Assembly: GCA_028583415.1 (NCBI GenBank)
Contig: CM053266.1
Coordinates: 45,588,726 to 45,652,725 of the forward strand
DNA from: Protea cynaroides
Lineage: Eukaryota; Streptophyta; Magnoliopsida; Proteales; Proteaceae
Direction of reading: 5' to 3'
Length of the DNA stretch: 64,000 bases
In this document: one piece after another, positions 10,748-23,814 of the stretch
Position numbering within the stretch: the first letter of the stretch is position 1
How the letters are laid out: the number at the start of each line of letters is the position of its first letter
The notes under the pieces: generated by a model
What the model saw: only the letters and a program-made list of their open reading frames with translations
Databases searched by the model: none
Told to the model about the DNA's origin: nothing
Translations under genes and position numbers: made by a program

Positions 10748-13700
10748 GTTCTTGAATTCTTATAAGTCACTTATAGTTTTCTTCCCGATGGATATTGTTG
10801 TTTTCCTTTTCAGCTCCTTGTCATAAAATTGAAACATAAATTTAATTTTGGATTCTGAACTATTGTAGCCTCGCTGCCTCGCTTTTATCTTCGGGAACGA
10901 CTTCCATCGGATTCGGCGGCTATGTCGGAAGTTCTCGGCTTGATACTACTCATACAAGCGAAGACGCCATCCCTTTTCAGGTGCGTTTTCTTACTTTTAT
11001 CTGACATACATTGTTTTCCATGTTGTCGTATGGTTGAAATATTAACTCCTATCGACATTCAAAATTTCATACACATTGTTTCGCTATTAACCATAGTCAC
11101 ATGTGCATCGGAGTATACTAAAAACATCAGAATGGATTCTCAAGTGGCATGACTGTTCGATTCTCTGGTGGGATAGTGCAGTTTTGCGTGCTTGGGTGTA
11201 GGACTTGCTCTGTACTTGGTGGTTCTAAATCAAGGATTATTGATTGTCTTACATTTGTCTTTCAGGATGGCTATGGAAGTGTCTCACTGTCTCTTGTACA
11301 CTACCCTTGCTGCCATCTCTTTTATTGGTAGTCTCCTAACACGTTGTTGATTTTCTGGCATGTAGGATGTGGATAGTGAAGTGGCGCTACACTTAAAGAG
11401 GCTCGGCAGGAAGGATCCGACAACGAAGGTAGAACATCGCAACTAATTGTTCCACGTTTGGAACACTGATGTCTTGTCTTGGTTCCTTGTGCTATGCCTC
11501 AGTGATTGGGTTGTTTATAGGCCTTTTCTGTGTTGGGTTTCCATCCTTAATAAAAATCAACTTATTATACCCCCCCTTCTCTCTCTCTCTCTCTCTCTCT
11601 CTATCCCCCCCTCCCCCAACCCCCACAAAAAAGAAAAAAAGAAAAGAAAAAAGATAAGGTAAAAAAAAAGACCATAACTTGAGAAGGTGTGAGTTTTGGG
11701 TGCACTTATCAGTTACATGTGCTTGTATTTTTTTTTTTATGAAAATTGCATATTCTTGACCCTGCTCATGCTTCAACCAATTTCTAGTCACAAGTTGCAG
11801 TTTTCTGTAAACCAAGATAGAACAGACCACTGAGTGCCTCTAACCACTGTGTTACTACCTAGCATAGTTCGAAATCTCGGATCTCGAGGATGTCTCGACC
11901 CTTGAGAAAACCGAGATTTGTCGAGATCTCGGCGAGAACCTGCCGAAACTCCCATTAAACTCCCAAAGGGTAAAAATGGGAGTTTCGACAGCTTTTTTTT
12001 TTTTTTTATGGTTTAAACCATTTTTTGATGTTTTAAGGCAATTTTAAAGTCATTTTAAGGCTATATATTGCAGGAAAATACTTATTTAACATATATAAAC
12101 ATATTTGAAGCATAAAAAGTAATCACATTGTTGGAAAATCATACATTCATAAATCATAAATCCCACAAAATGACATAACTCACAAGTGCTTATTATATGA
12201 AAGACTTAAATACTCAAAATGAAATAATACAATCCCATTAGTCCATCCCAATGTCTAATCACATGTAGAGTGGCATGCCGGTTCCATCTGATCAGATTGA
12301 CTTTGCTGAAGAAAATATATCTCGGTCTGATAAACAAAGTTCTGCCAAGACATCCTTCGGCTATAGAAGGTCTAGTAGTCTTTCACATATTTCTCATATA
12401 CATGATCCGGGAAGTTTCTAAAGATACCTAACCTTGGATACAATTCACTATAATGTGGAGTAAAGTGAGCACATATTGGTTGGTGTGGGGGCGTGGTTTT
12501 CTGCAAATTTGGGACTGAAAAGAGACTGTCCACAAAGTTTGAGCCAGTTTGTGATGTAGCAATACTAGTATCAGCGGAATAATCATATGCACTTCCCATC
12601 ATGCAGTCATCATCACCGGAATAAGAACTGTATGCCGAAGTGGTGCCAAATCCATGAGCACTCCACTGCACCTGCTCCCGTCCACTGCTACCCTCAATGC
12701 TCAATCCTCCAAAGCTTGTGGACATGCTATCAATTTTAACATCAGGCATAATATTAGGATCATGAACGATGTCAAAGAAATGATCTTTTTCTTTTTCCAT
12801 TGGTTGCAAAGGGCATTCCTATTGACGAGACCTACGTGTATACCCAGTCGTAGGCCTTGATGAAGATGCCCGTCCACCATGATCTGGATCCTGTGTGGCG
12901 TGTGTATGCTGACTCTCGCCGGTCCATCTAATAATGGGTACAGTCGGTCTAGGATCACCACTACCACTACCATCATAACCACCACCACCACTACTAGCAC
13001 CCTTATCACCACCACCACTACCATCATCACCACTACTATCAGAAGCTGACCAACCACTTTGATCCATTGTATCATCATTGCCTTCTGGGTCACTACCAGC
13101 TGGGGGGTCAAACGGTCGACCCAAATGTGCATGTACACGACCTTCATCCGAGGATATAAACCGCTCGAGATTAGAACCCATCTGAGCAGACACAGTGGGG
13201 TCGGGCATCCCACCAGGCTCATCCATCACTGGAACTGCTCTGTCTCTTACCCATTCCACATAGGGATCCTCTTCATCTGAAGATAGTTGGAAGATGTCGG
13301 CTAGCTCGATCACCTCTTGTTCATTTCTTTGTTCAAACTTCAAGCACTGTACCCTCAATCTCATGTTGTAATGGGCGTACACCAAGTCATTTAGCAGTTG
13401 AGAGCCCAATTTATTCCGCCTCTTTGAATGGATAAGGGAGAAAATACTCCAGTTTCGCTCACACCCAGATGCGGAACATGTCTGAGATAGAACTTTGAAT
13501 GTTATTCTCTTCAACTCAGCTGCATGCTCGCCATACAATAACCACCACTCAGCTGCACAAGATGAAGAACACATTTTAATACACATATTAAATAAGATAT
13601 GTTACTTGGAAATTTTAATTTCCATAATTCTATACCAGGATCGGTCTTATCTCATCCAGCTATTGCGACGGGAGTTCCAAAACTCCCAAGACCATCTCTG

Positions 13701-16700
13701 AACGTTTTAATCTACATCAATTTCAAAATTTATAACCATTAGTAATGTAGGACCAGTCCCCAACTCAACAAATTAGGAACTAGCCTCACAATAGGATCGA
13801 TGAAAAGTAAATAATGGACAGTACTTTCTCTCTTTTTGTGTATGTGTGTTTTTTTTTGATATAACAAGAAAAGGAAAAGAATCAATAGGTGGAGGGAAGA
13901 AGGGATGGAAGAAAGGTAGGGGGATATGACCTAAGACATCTCACCTAAGGCCTGGGCAGTTTCTCACCACCAAAGGTCTCTCACCTCGTGAGTCTCTCAC
14001 TCATCTGTCTCTCACAGACATGGCATAAACCAAATTTCTTTCATTCCTTCAGATTTATCCTTTGGCCTAAGCCTTACATCACTTTAAATAGAGCTCAAAT
14101 TGGCTCTTAACATGGAAAGGAATTGACAAAGAAATTAACTAACTTGGAAGGAAACTAATTAGGAAAGTAACTACTAAAGGAATTGAAATATATTGGAGAT
14201 AACTTCCTACTATAAAAACTAAACAGCATCATATCTTTCCTTGATTGCTTCAGCAACATAACATCCTTTTAAAATTGATCTTTCCAATCAAATGCTTTAT
14301 TTGATTTTGCAAGATCTGATTTTATCTTGTGAGATCTGATTTGACGAGATCTTGCGAGACTGTGTGAGATCTTATGAGATCTTGCGAGATTGTGTAGGAT
14401 CTTGTGAGATCTTGCGAGATCTTGTGACTTGATCTTGATGTGATCTTGATTTCCATTCGCATGGGCTGAATAATACTGCATCAACTAGCCATTGTAATAT
14501 ATGAATATTCAAATAATTCAGCACTTAAACCATACAACTCACCTCCAGATTGACCAGTGCTTGTACAGTATAATCTGGCACCAATTTTGCCACAACATCT
14601 TTTACCGCACCGAGAAGGTCAGAATTGAGGCCATGCATATGTGAATATTGATACTTGGGGTTCAAATAGTATGCTGCAAAATATGAGTCGCCAGATTAAA
14701 ATATAGTACTAACTATTAAGTGGAACTAAATAAAGACATTATTAAATATGCTCATCAGCCTTATGCAATGGGTTCATCAGCTGACTCTCCCATCGATCTT
14801 TGATAATCTTCACAAAATGTTTGTTTCCACGTGGATTCACAGCTTTTATACGGTTCTTCAACATATCCATGGCAGTATATAAATGTAGCATGGTGGGCTG
14901 GAATGTTGTATCTACTAATCTCAGCACCTTCACCACTGGCTCCAGAATTTTGACTACATCCTTCAGTGTTCTCCAAAATTCCTTTGAAGCTATAGTAGTC
15001 TGTGCTTGAACCTTAGCAGGAGAGCTGGACTCCCTCCACCCAAACCAGTCCTCAGATGCAAACATCGATCTGAGGCCTACCATCTTTGCCTGAAAGCTCT
15101 TTATTGCTATGTAGTTGGTAGCAAATCTGGTAATGCCGGATCTTATCAAGTCCCCTCTACATCTCTTCCTCAGCAAGTTCAAAGAATAGTCATGGTTGTA
15201 TACAAATGTTGTCACCTGACGTGCTTGTTCAACCACTTGCTTTATTTTTTGGATCTTGCCCATGTCCTTCAACATCAAGTCAATGCAATGGGCAGCACAT
15301 GGAGTCCAGAAAATGTTATAGTTAGCCATCATCATCTCTCCTACCTTCTTGTAGTTGCTGCCATTGTCTGTCACAATTTGCACCACATTTGTAGCACCAG
15401 CTTCTTTCACCACTGTCTGTAGCAATCCATAGATGTAGTTAACATCTTTTGTGAATGCAGATGCATCCACAGACTTCAAGAATGATGTCTTCCCATCACT
15501 GTAGACCATGAAGTTGATGATGGATTTTCTAGTGGGACTAGTCCAACCATCACACATAATAGTGACCCTATATGTACCCCAGTTATTCCTTAACCCTCTT
15601 ATCCATACTTCTAGCTCTTTTTTAATTCTTGGGAGATAGACATTCATCACTTCATATGGAGTAGGGGCTTTAACACCAGGACCAGCTTGAGCAACTGCAT
15701 CAAAGAAAAGTTGATAGTATGGGCCTCCACTGACATTTGCTGGGATACTATTATAAATGGACCACCTAGCATAGGCATCCCCAATAAATTCTTTTGTACC
15801 CTTCCAGCTCCACATACTCTTCAATCTCTTCTGTTTGGCACTAGCCTTTCTAAAAATTGCTGGATCCTGCTGTAGAATCTCAACATAATCCTCATCCCTA
15901 GCAGTAGGTGGTGGTGCCTGGGGTTGTGCTCTAGTATTTTTTGATCTTCTAAACAATGAAGCCAACCCCCCTTATTCCGTGTTTGTGGTTCTTTAGGCTG
16001 CTGAAATGATCCACTACCACCTGCCCCTAAGGCTCTTTGCCTCAACCTTTCCATGTCTATCTCTTGGCTGACTTTACCAGCCATTGTTGCCCGTCTCAGA
16101 ACTCTGGCATCTTGCTCAGTCAAACCCCTGGTATCTATATCATCATCATCTGAACTATCATCATCCAAACCACGCACTGTGCCTCGAATTGCTTCCTCAA
16201 ATTGTTGTTTATTTTTTTCTCTCTGCCCTTCTCTGCTGGCCTCCATTCATCTGTGCAGCTATGGCCCTAGTAATCTCCACAAGAACTATAGCACACTTTT
16301 CTACGTCTGTAGAAGTCCCACTCAAGTGTTGCTTAAGTCTGGTAATCCCACCAGACATAAGCTTCTTCTGACAAAATTTGCATTGGATCTTCTTTCTATC
16401 ACCGTTAATGGTGGTACAATACTGCCAAGCCATCTCAGTACGACCAGCGTCACTACCTCCCTCACGAGAACCCGAAGCAACCATAATATTTAGAACGAGA
16501 CACTGTTACATAAGATGATAAATAGAGAAATTTAAATCAATAGATTTACAATAATAAAACTTAAAATTGAAGAACATAAAAGCATCAAATATGTGAATAT
16601 AACTCAAAACACATTGAAATTACTTTTCAAAATTTTAAAATTATTTTATAAGAAAACAGAATATTTTTCCTAATTTCCATAATTATTTAGATATTATTAG

Positions 16701-17004
16701 TAATTTCGGATATTAAATAAAAATAATTTATTTTTCCAAAAATATAATCCGACAACATGGAACCATAGATTGGCCAATGGTGTTCAACATATATTATTTT
16801 GAACACCAACAAATAATTATTAATATTTTTTATTAATTTTTTTATTATTGAAAAATAAGATTTATTAATAAAAAATTCATAAAAATAAAAATATGTACAG
16901 AAAAAAAAAATTAAAACCTTGACCGCGTAGATCGGCCAACGGTGTTCAACATATATTATTTTAAAAGTAAACCGATTAATATTTAAGAAATGTATTTTTA
17001 AAAA

Positions 17005-17095
<91 letters not shown>

Positions 17096-20006
17096 AAAAA
17101 ATTTGAAACCATGGCCGCGTAGATCGGCCAACGGTGTTCATCATATCATATTTTCAACACTATCTAATTAATATTTATCATATTTTTTTTAATTTTTAGT
17201 TGTTGGAAAATACCTTTTTTTAACAGAAAATCAAAATAAAAAATATATATATGCAAGAAAATAATTTCGAAAGGATGAGGTTGTAGATCGGCTTAATGGC
17301 TCTCACATATATAAAGTTCGTGATGAACCAACATGCATTGAACATATTCATTAAAAAAAATAAGTTTTAGGGAAAAAAACCATACTTCAAACCTTAGATT
17401 TGCTAAGAACAGGTCAAAATGAGGCTCCATTTCCAACAGCACTTTGATGGAGAGATTTGCAAAGAACAGAGGTTTTCGAACCTTAGATGCAAGGTTGGAG
17501 AAGGAGGAGTGGAGAAAGGAGGGTTACAAAGAGAGTTGAAGTTGAAAACAAGGCTTTCGGTCGAAATCTTGATCGAGAATGACCTTTTTATTCGAAACTA
17601 ACTCGAAACTGGTCGAAACAGGGTCGAATTGGTTCGAGTTGGGTCGAGATTTTCGAGACCAGTTCGAAACTGGTCGAGATTCAGTCGAGAACTTGTCGAG
17701 ACTGGTCGAGACCCATTTTCGAGCCTGCTTCTCGTCTCGACCCATTCGAGACTACCGAGAAGGGTCGAGATCTCGACCCTTCTTGATGAGTTTTAAAACC
17801 ATGCTACCTAGTACCTTATGAAGTGCCACCAGTGCCATTGGTGTGGAATGTGAGTAACAAAAGTAATGGCCCCACAAATATCAACTAGTAATCTCAATCA
17901 GCTATTAAAGAGGAAGTCTCTGAAAACAAAATGTCCAGAATTTCCACAGAATGCAGACTGCAAAGAGACACAGCATTGCACACAGCTACTCCAAAAACCC
18001 AGAAAAGAAGATATGGCTTTAAGTTACTTTTGCTTGATATATCTCCAACACCAAAGTTCCTCTTCTAAAGTGAAAGGCACCCACAATTTGGGAGTTCTTG
18101 ATGATTATGGAATGGTACCTTGCATTATATTACCTGTCTCCAACCACAAACTCCAGTTAGGTTGAGGCATGATACAATTTTTAGTTATTGGGAGAAACCA
18201 AGTACTTTCTTTTGGATCTATGAAACAACTTTGAACATTAAATAAAGTTCTGTATATGGGTGAGAAAGTAAGTCAAACTAAGGGGCAGTGCATTCATTTA
18301 TATGTATTTTTGTATTGCTATGCATTCTAGTAACGCAAGTCAGAGGAAACAATCAACAAAATATTATGATAGAAAGGAAACATTCAAGAAGGACCATGTT
18401 GAGATAGCTTATACCCAAGTAATGCACAACAGTCAACAGTTTCCAATCAAGTGTTTAGCTGTATCCTAACAAGGGTCCAAGTTGAGATGTTGGGACACTT
18501 TAAATCTACAATGGTGGGGGGTGGTGGTTTTTTTTTTTTTTTTTTTTTTTTGGGGGGGGAAGGACATGTCATAGCAGAACAGTAGATAGATATAGTGAAT
18601 GCTAGCTACGAGCAGCCTAGGCTTCTACAGTTTCCATATAGGAAGGAACTTAAAAAATGAATCACTAAACTGAGCAAAAATCTCTCTTCCAAAATGCCAA
18701 CAGTAAGTGTTAAAAGTTGTATTCTTCTACTACTAAAAGCAACACGTGTAATTTTGGTTCTGGTCATCCTTTATGAAATGATGGAATTATGTAGTATAAC
18801 TTTTATTGATTTAAGACGACTTTTTCTTTTCTCCTGAGGTGGAGGATGAGTCGCAACTCTTATTAATCTAAGAAACGGTTACACAAGCATATAGTACAAT
18901 AACAACAGAGAGGCCTAGGGCAATCACAACTAAATGGAAGAATACAATCTGGCATCCCTCCTCCCACAAAGGAAAGGTACTCCGGGAATACCATCTATGT
19001 CTTATTAAGATTAAGAAGACATTGTATAATACTATAATTATAAGGAAGTGGTTCAATGCTCTGAGAGCAGAGAAATCAAGGAAGAGATTACTGGAGAGAT
19101 GGTATTATCAACTTCGTAAATAGGGGGCCGGATTTTGTTCACTTTTGAGGGTGGTTGTCGCCTTGTCGGCATACCATGGGGTCAGATACCTGGTCTGCCG
19201 ATCAAATTTTTTCCCCTAATTATAATATACCTTTATGTTATTTTACATATGACATTATTAGGTTTCACATGTGTTTGATTGTTCATAGTGAAATGACTTA
19301 TTTACCCTTTGAATTGTTAAAATTAATAGGTATTTTATTCTTCCATGAATGCTCTCTCTGATATTCTTAAATTTTAAAGATTTAATCATTCATTATTGAA
19401 GGACAAGAATACCCCTAAACTTCATCAAGCTGAGGTATTGTGATAAATATAGCAGCGTATTGGGTTTTGGTTCTCCTTTGTTTCAAGGGATTTCGTTCGA
19501 CACTGTAGATAAGGGAATGGAGCATCAGAGCTCAGTCAGCTGCTTCTCTCCCGATCCACCTATGGGCTTCTTCAATATTCCTCAAGACAAAGGAGAACCA
19601 AAACCCATTGTTCTATTAGAAGCAATCATGAGGTTAATATGCATGATCTAATTCATTGTGAAGCTGTGAAATTAAACCCAGTGATCCATTTTTCTTCTAA
19701 CTGACTAGTTGACTTTAACCCTCCATTAAATTTGTTATATAACTAATTTGCTGCATTGTACCATGGCTTAACTAATCTTTGCAAGTTAAAATTTTGATTA
19801 GAATAAGCAAAAGTGTTGTAAGATCTAGTTTCCAGAGCATCATTTTGATGTTGCATTATTTATCATTGTTTTATTTATTTTTTAATAAAATAAAAACCCG
19901 GTTGTTTATTTCTTTTACAGCTTAAAGCTTTGACTTCTCTATGTGAACTTTTTAAGCAAAAAACTGCAGAGGATGTTGTACTGATTATTCCACAATGGGT
20001 ATACTT

Positions 20007-20037
<31 letters not shown>

Positions 20038-23000
20038 TTTGATTCTTTTGTAAATTTGAGACTGATAGAGAACATAAATTCATGTAAATTGCTTGACTTT
20101 ATTTAATTAGTTTTTCTGATATAACAAAAGTGCTTGGCTTCTTGCTTCTATTGAAGACTTCTTGCCAAAAAAAGGAAGTTGCAGTTGCTGCTTTTCATTG
20201 CTTTACATTTGTATAATTGCAATCACTGTTATACCCGTTGAATGTCCCTGGTAATTTTGAAAATGTACTAAAAATTTTGCAGGGATATCTAAACAGTGTC
20301 AATTATAAGCTGGTGAGTTGGCTAGGGTTGTATGGCTCTGCTGGTGTTCTGTGTCTTATGGGTGTTTTGGGTGCTTGATGTTGGTAATGAGGCTAGGTGG
20401 TCACTTGTTGACTGTCTTTTGTGGAATTTTGTTTGCTTTCTTTTAAGACTCCCTCAGGCCTTGAGAGCCTTTCTTTGCCTTTCTCTTTCTAGGAATTTTA
20501 TTTCTTTTCTCTTCACAAAATGTCATCAGTTAAGCTAATAAAGAATTAATGACTTCTACCCCTAGCTTAAAATTAATAGTGGCAATACTAATGTTTTGAG
20601 GGGCACATCAAGAACTTCTGTTGTTCTACAAGGATCTCTTTGAGGATTATGTGCATTTCCAAAACATGTTAATGGGATTGATTTTAATAGTATCAGGTGT
20701 ATCTGCTGATTGGTTGGACACTCCTGTCTTCGTGGAATAAATTATGTCAGCTCTGTAATGGATAGTAATGCAAAAGCTCTTGGCTCCTATGTTTTTACTA
20801 TTTTTTTTTTATAATATAAGTTGCTTGGAAATATTTGGAGGTGATGTTTTGAAGATGTAGAGAGGCTGCTTTCTGGTGTAATGCAACCTTCCTCTTTCTA
20901 ACTCCTAGAAATCCAGGGCTGAGAAACTCGAAAATTTTTGGCCAATTTGTTTGCATGGTAGTGTTTATGGATGACGTGGCTAAGGTGCTTGCGAGGAAAG
21001 GGGTGATGGGGGAAATATTTACGGCCCTGTTAGTTGGTTTTTCCTTGATTATATCCGAAGAAGATTGGGTTTTGGCCTTAAATGCGGACTTTGTCTGTTC
21101 TTGTTCTGGTAAATAGGGTTCTAGACGGTTCTTTCAGAAGCTATAGGAGGATCAAACAAGGGGATCCCTTTATCCCCCTTCTTGTTCTGTGATTATGGAA
21201 ATGTTTAAGTAGGCTACTGTTCATGCTAAAACTTTGGGTCAGTGGTTTTGTGATTCTTCACTCAGTCATCACTCCTTCGGTGTTTCTCATCTGCAATTTG
21301 CAGATCGTACCGCTTCTCATTTAAAAATGAGACAGTTAAATATTGTTCTGGAATTGCTTTGGCCTGTGCTTTGGTTTGAATATTAATCTAAAATAGAGTT
21401 ACTTGTTTGCACTTTGCATGAGGTGAAGTTGCCACTGGTTGGGATCTATGTTTCCCGGACACAGCAATACATCCCACTTGGATGTGGAAAAGATCCATTT
21501 CTTGTATTCTCATTGGTTTACACAAAGTGTCAGAAATGGGTGTGGCTCATAATCTGAGTGTCCAGCTAATGTTGGTTGGGATGTACAATGAGTAACCTTC
21601 CAGCTACTTATCTTGGCTTGCTTTTGGCTTGTACATATCTACTACCATTTGGGACTCGTTATCATAAGATTTAGTAAGAAACTAGTATCTTCAAAGAAAG
21701 ATTATCTTTCTTAGTTTGTTAAGGTCACTAATCTGATCTGCCTTTTCTTTTTGGGGTGAATAAAAGAATATATTAACAGAAAGGAGAATAATTACAACGG
21801 GGGCAACCACTTAGATCTGAACTAAGCAATGACATTGAATCAGGAGGAGGAGATCCTCCTTTTCCTCCGAAGAAAGGGAAGGGTAAGGGTCTTCTTCGGT
21901 GGATCCCTCTTGTTCGTGCGCGATACATTTTGGTCAAAAAGCTTTTACTTTACCAATTCCAACAAATTTGCCTTTTGGATTTGTTGAAACTTGTTCAAAT
22001 TAGATCTTTTCGACATAGATCTGGACACTCAAGAAATCCATTGGACAGGCAGATTCACGGCTCCAAATTAGAGGAATGTTATGGTAAAACTTCAGTCTGG
22101 CTCTGAACCTATGTGCCTATGACTTTGTTTCCCAGGAAATCCGTCCTAGAAGGGATGACCCCAGCAAAACAAAACTGAGACTTAATCTACACAGGATCTC
22201 CTATCCATATTTAATATGATGACAGATTGTGAGGTCCCAACCATTGACAATGAACCTATTTCTAGGTGTATCAGGACAGGGGGATTTGTTGAAGGCAAGG
22301 GCTTACTAATCTGATCTGCCATTTTGATTCAACCAACTTATTAATTATCTCTATCCTCCGTCCCAGTTTCTTTGGCAGATCAGCTGGAGTAGCTTGGGTG
22401 GGAATTTTTTTTTTAATGGGTTGAATTGATGGGCTAGGAGATAAAATTTGTGTAGTTGGGATGAGATCACATTGCTAAAGGTATGTGTGGAGGTGTGAAT
22501 ATCTGATTCTTGAAGCTACAATCGAGGCCTTCTTTTTTTCTAAGTGGTTATGGAAGTCTGGTTGTAAACAGGATAGATTTTTGGAGTGGTGTGATCTCTG
22601 CCGAATATGGTGAAATGAGTTGCTGGGTATCACTTCCACTGTCCTTGACCTACATTTTTAGTCTGTGGAGGGGCATCCTGTATTCTCTTCAAGATTTCAA
22701 GTGGGGAATCAAGCTCCATGTGGGAATGGGTATGTCGTGAAATTTTGGTCCAACTCTTGGGCAGGAGTGGTAAGTCTCCAGGTGCAATTTTCAGATTTAT
22801 ACTGGATTGCAGCAGATATTCCATAATTCCATGAGGTCATAAGGAGGTCACTGTTCATCAGTGCTGCTCCCTGTGCAGGACCCAGGTAGTGTAGGCCCCT
22901 GCTTTGAAATGTAATGTGAACGATTGGAAGTTGGATTCATTGGTGAATATGCTCCTGGTGCTGCAAAATACTGTGATCAACTCCTGTAAATCTCATTGGA

Positions 23001-23779
23001 GGAGCCGGTAATTATCTACCAATGGTCAGCTCCCAAAAATCGATGGTGTTGATGTTACAAAGGGTGGATAATTGGAGAAATCTCTGTTTTTCTAGAAAAT
23101 TTGGAAAAGAAAAGCATCTACCAAGGTTAAATTTTACCTTTGGGCTGTTGAAAAAGATATAATCCTCTTTTCCTCCCCTTGAGAGCCTGTTTATGGGTCT
23201 TTTTGATAAAGCCTTATGTCAAAGTCAAAAGGATTGTTTGGCATCCTTGCCTGCTGAGGATGAGATTCTTAAAGCAATGAAATCCATGAAATCCCAGAAG
23301 GCTCCTGGGCCTGATGGATTTAGCATGGATTTTTTTATTGTAGCTTGGGAAGTTATCAAAGCGGGCCTTATCTTAGCTGTGAGTAGTTACTTCCGCAATC
23401 ATGGTCAGCTGGGAGAAGTGAATCAAACCTTGTTATGTCTTATTCCCAAGAAGAAGGGGGCATTGCTCCATTTCTGAATTCAGACCTATAGCTGTAAGAA
23501 CCGTACTCCGAAAATCCAGTTTAACTTATGGTTTACGTCGCGACAGGTCTCCCAATCATAACCGGACCGAAAGACGAGGCCGAGTAACGAACCACAACAT
23601 CTAGGTATGAGAAACGATTCCTAAAAATCAAATTTTCACATACCGGTCTTGGTACCGGTCTCTTTGGGTATGTGCAACCGGTGTATTCGCGAGTGGAGAC
23701 AGACTCCAGCGGGTCCCATACTTCGAATCTGAGTTTAGTTTACCTTTTAGATATAGGAGACCTTTCTAGAATGGTCTCC

Positions 23780-23814
<35 letters not shown>

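Larger units (their letters stand above)
12372..16484 (-). pseudogene. hAT transposase (BED finger, DUF659, hAT C-terminal dimerisation), damaged
   Basis: The transposase would bind element ends and catalyse cut-and-paste transposition in the nucleus. Reading right to left: the N-terminus at 16484 carries a BED-type zinc finger ('CKFCQKKLMSGGITRLKQHL' plus a later Cys); an acidic linker ('DDDSSDDDD'); a DUF659 core at about 15550-15100 ('MCDGWTSPTRKSIINFMVYS', 'DNGSNYKK', 'CAAHCIDLMLKDMGKI'); an exon at about 14545-14676 ('YYLNPKYQYSHMHGL'); and the C-terminal dimerisation exon from about 13562 ('CERNWSIFSLIHSKRRNKL'). A Gly/Ser/Asp-rich tail follows. Damage: a frameshift near 16215-16250, another at the G-run near 15967, and one in-frame TAG at 12819-12821 with frame continuing to 12372. 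The short intron at about 14677-14759 lacks an obvious GT donor. A few lesions in an otherwise continuous protein suggest recent inactivation, or assembly errors at homopolymers. Confidence 0.9.
11863..17803 (-). mobile_element. Complete hAT DNA transposon, 5.94 kb
   Basis: Bounded by a perfect 8-bp target duplication CTACCTAG at 11855-11862 and 17804-17811. The ends are CATAGTTCGAAATCTCGG and, read inward from the right, CATGGTTTTAAAACTCAT, an imperfect short TIR starting with CA as in hAT elements. Subterminal regions are full of TCGAGA/TCTCGA motifs. Inside is a minus-strand DUF659-type transposase with introns, one intron carrying a solo-LTR-like insertion. The element sits in LTN1 intron 3, antisense to the host gene. 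Confidence 0.93.

Noticed and set aside
12701..13222. 173-codon minus-strand Val-rich frame
   Set aside because: Alternate-frame reading of the Gly/Ser/Asp tail of the hAT transposase.
16687..17112. 141-codon minus-strand Ile/Tyr-rich frame
   Set aside because: Produced by a (TA)n microsatellite and A-run within the hAT leader.
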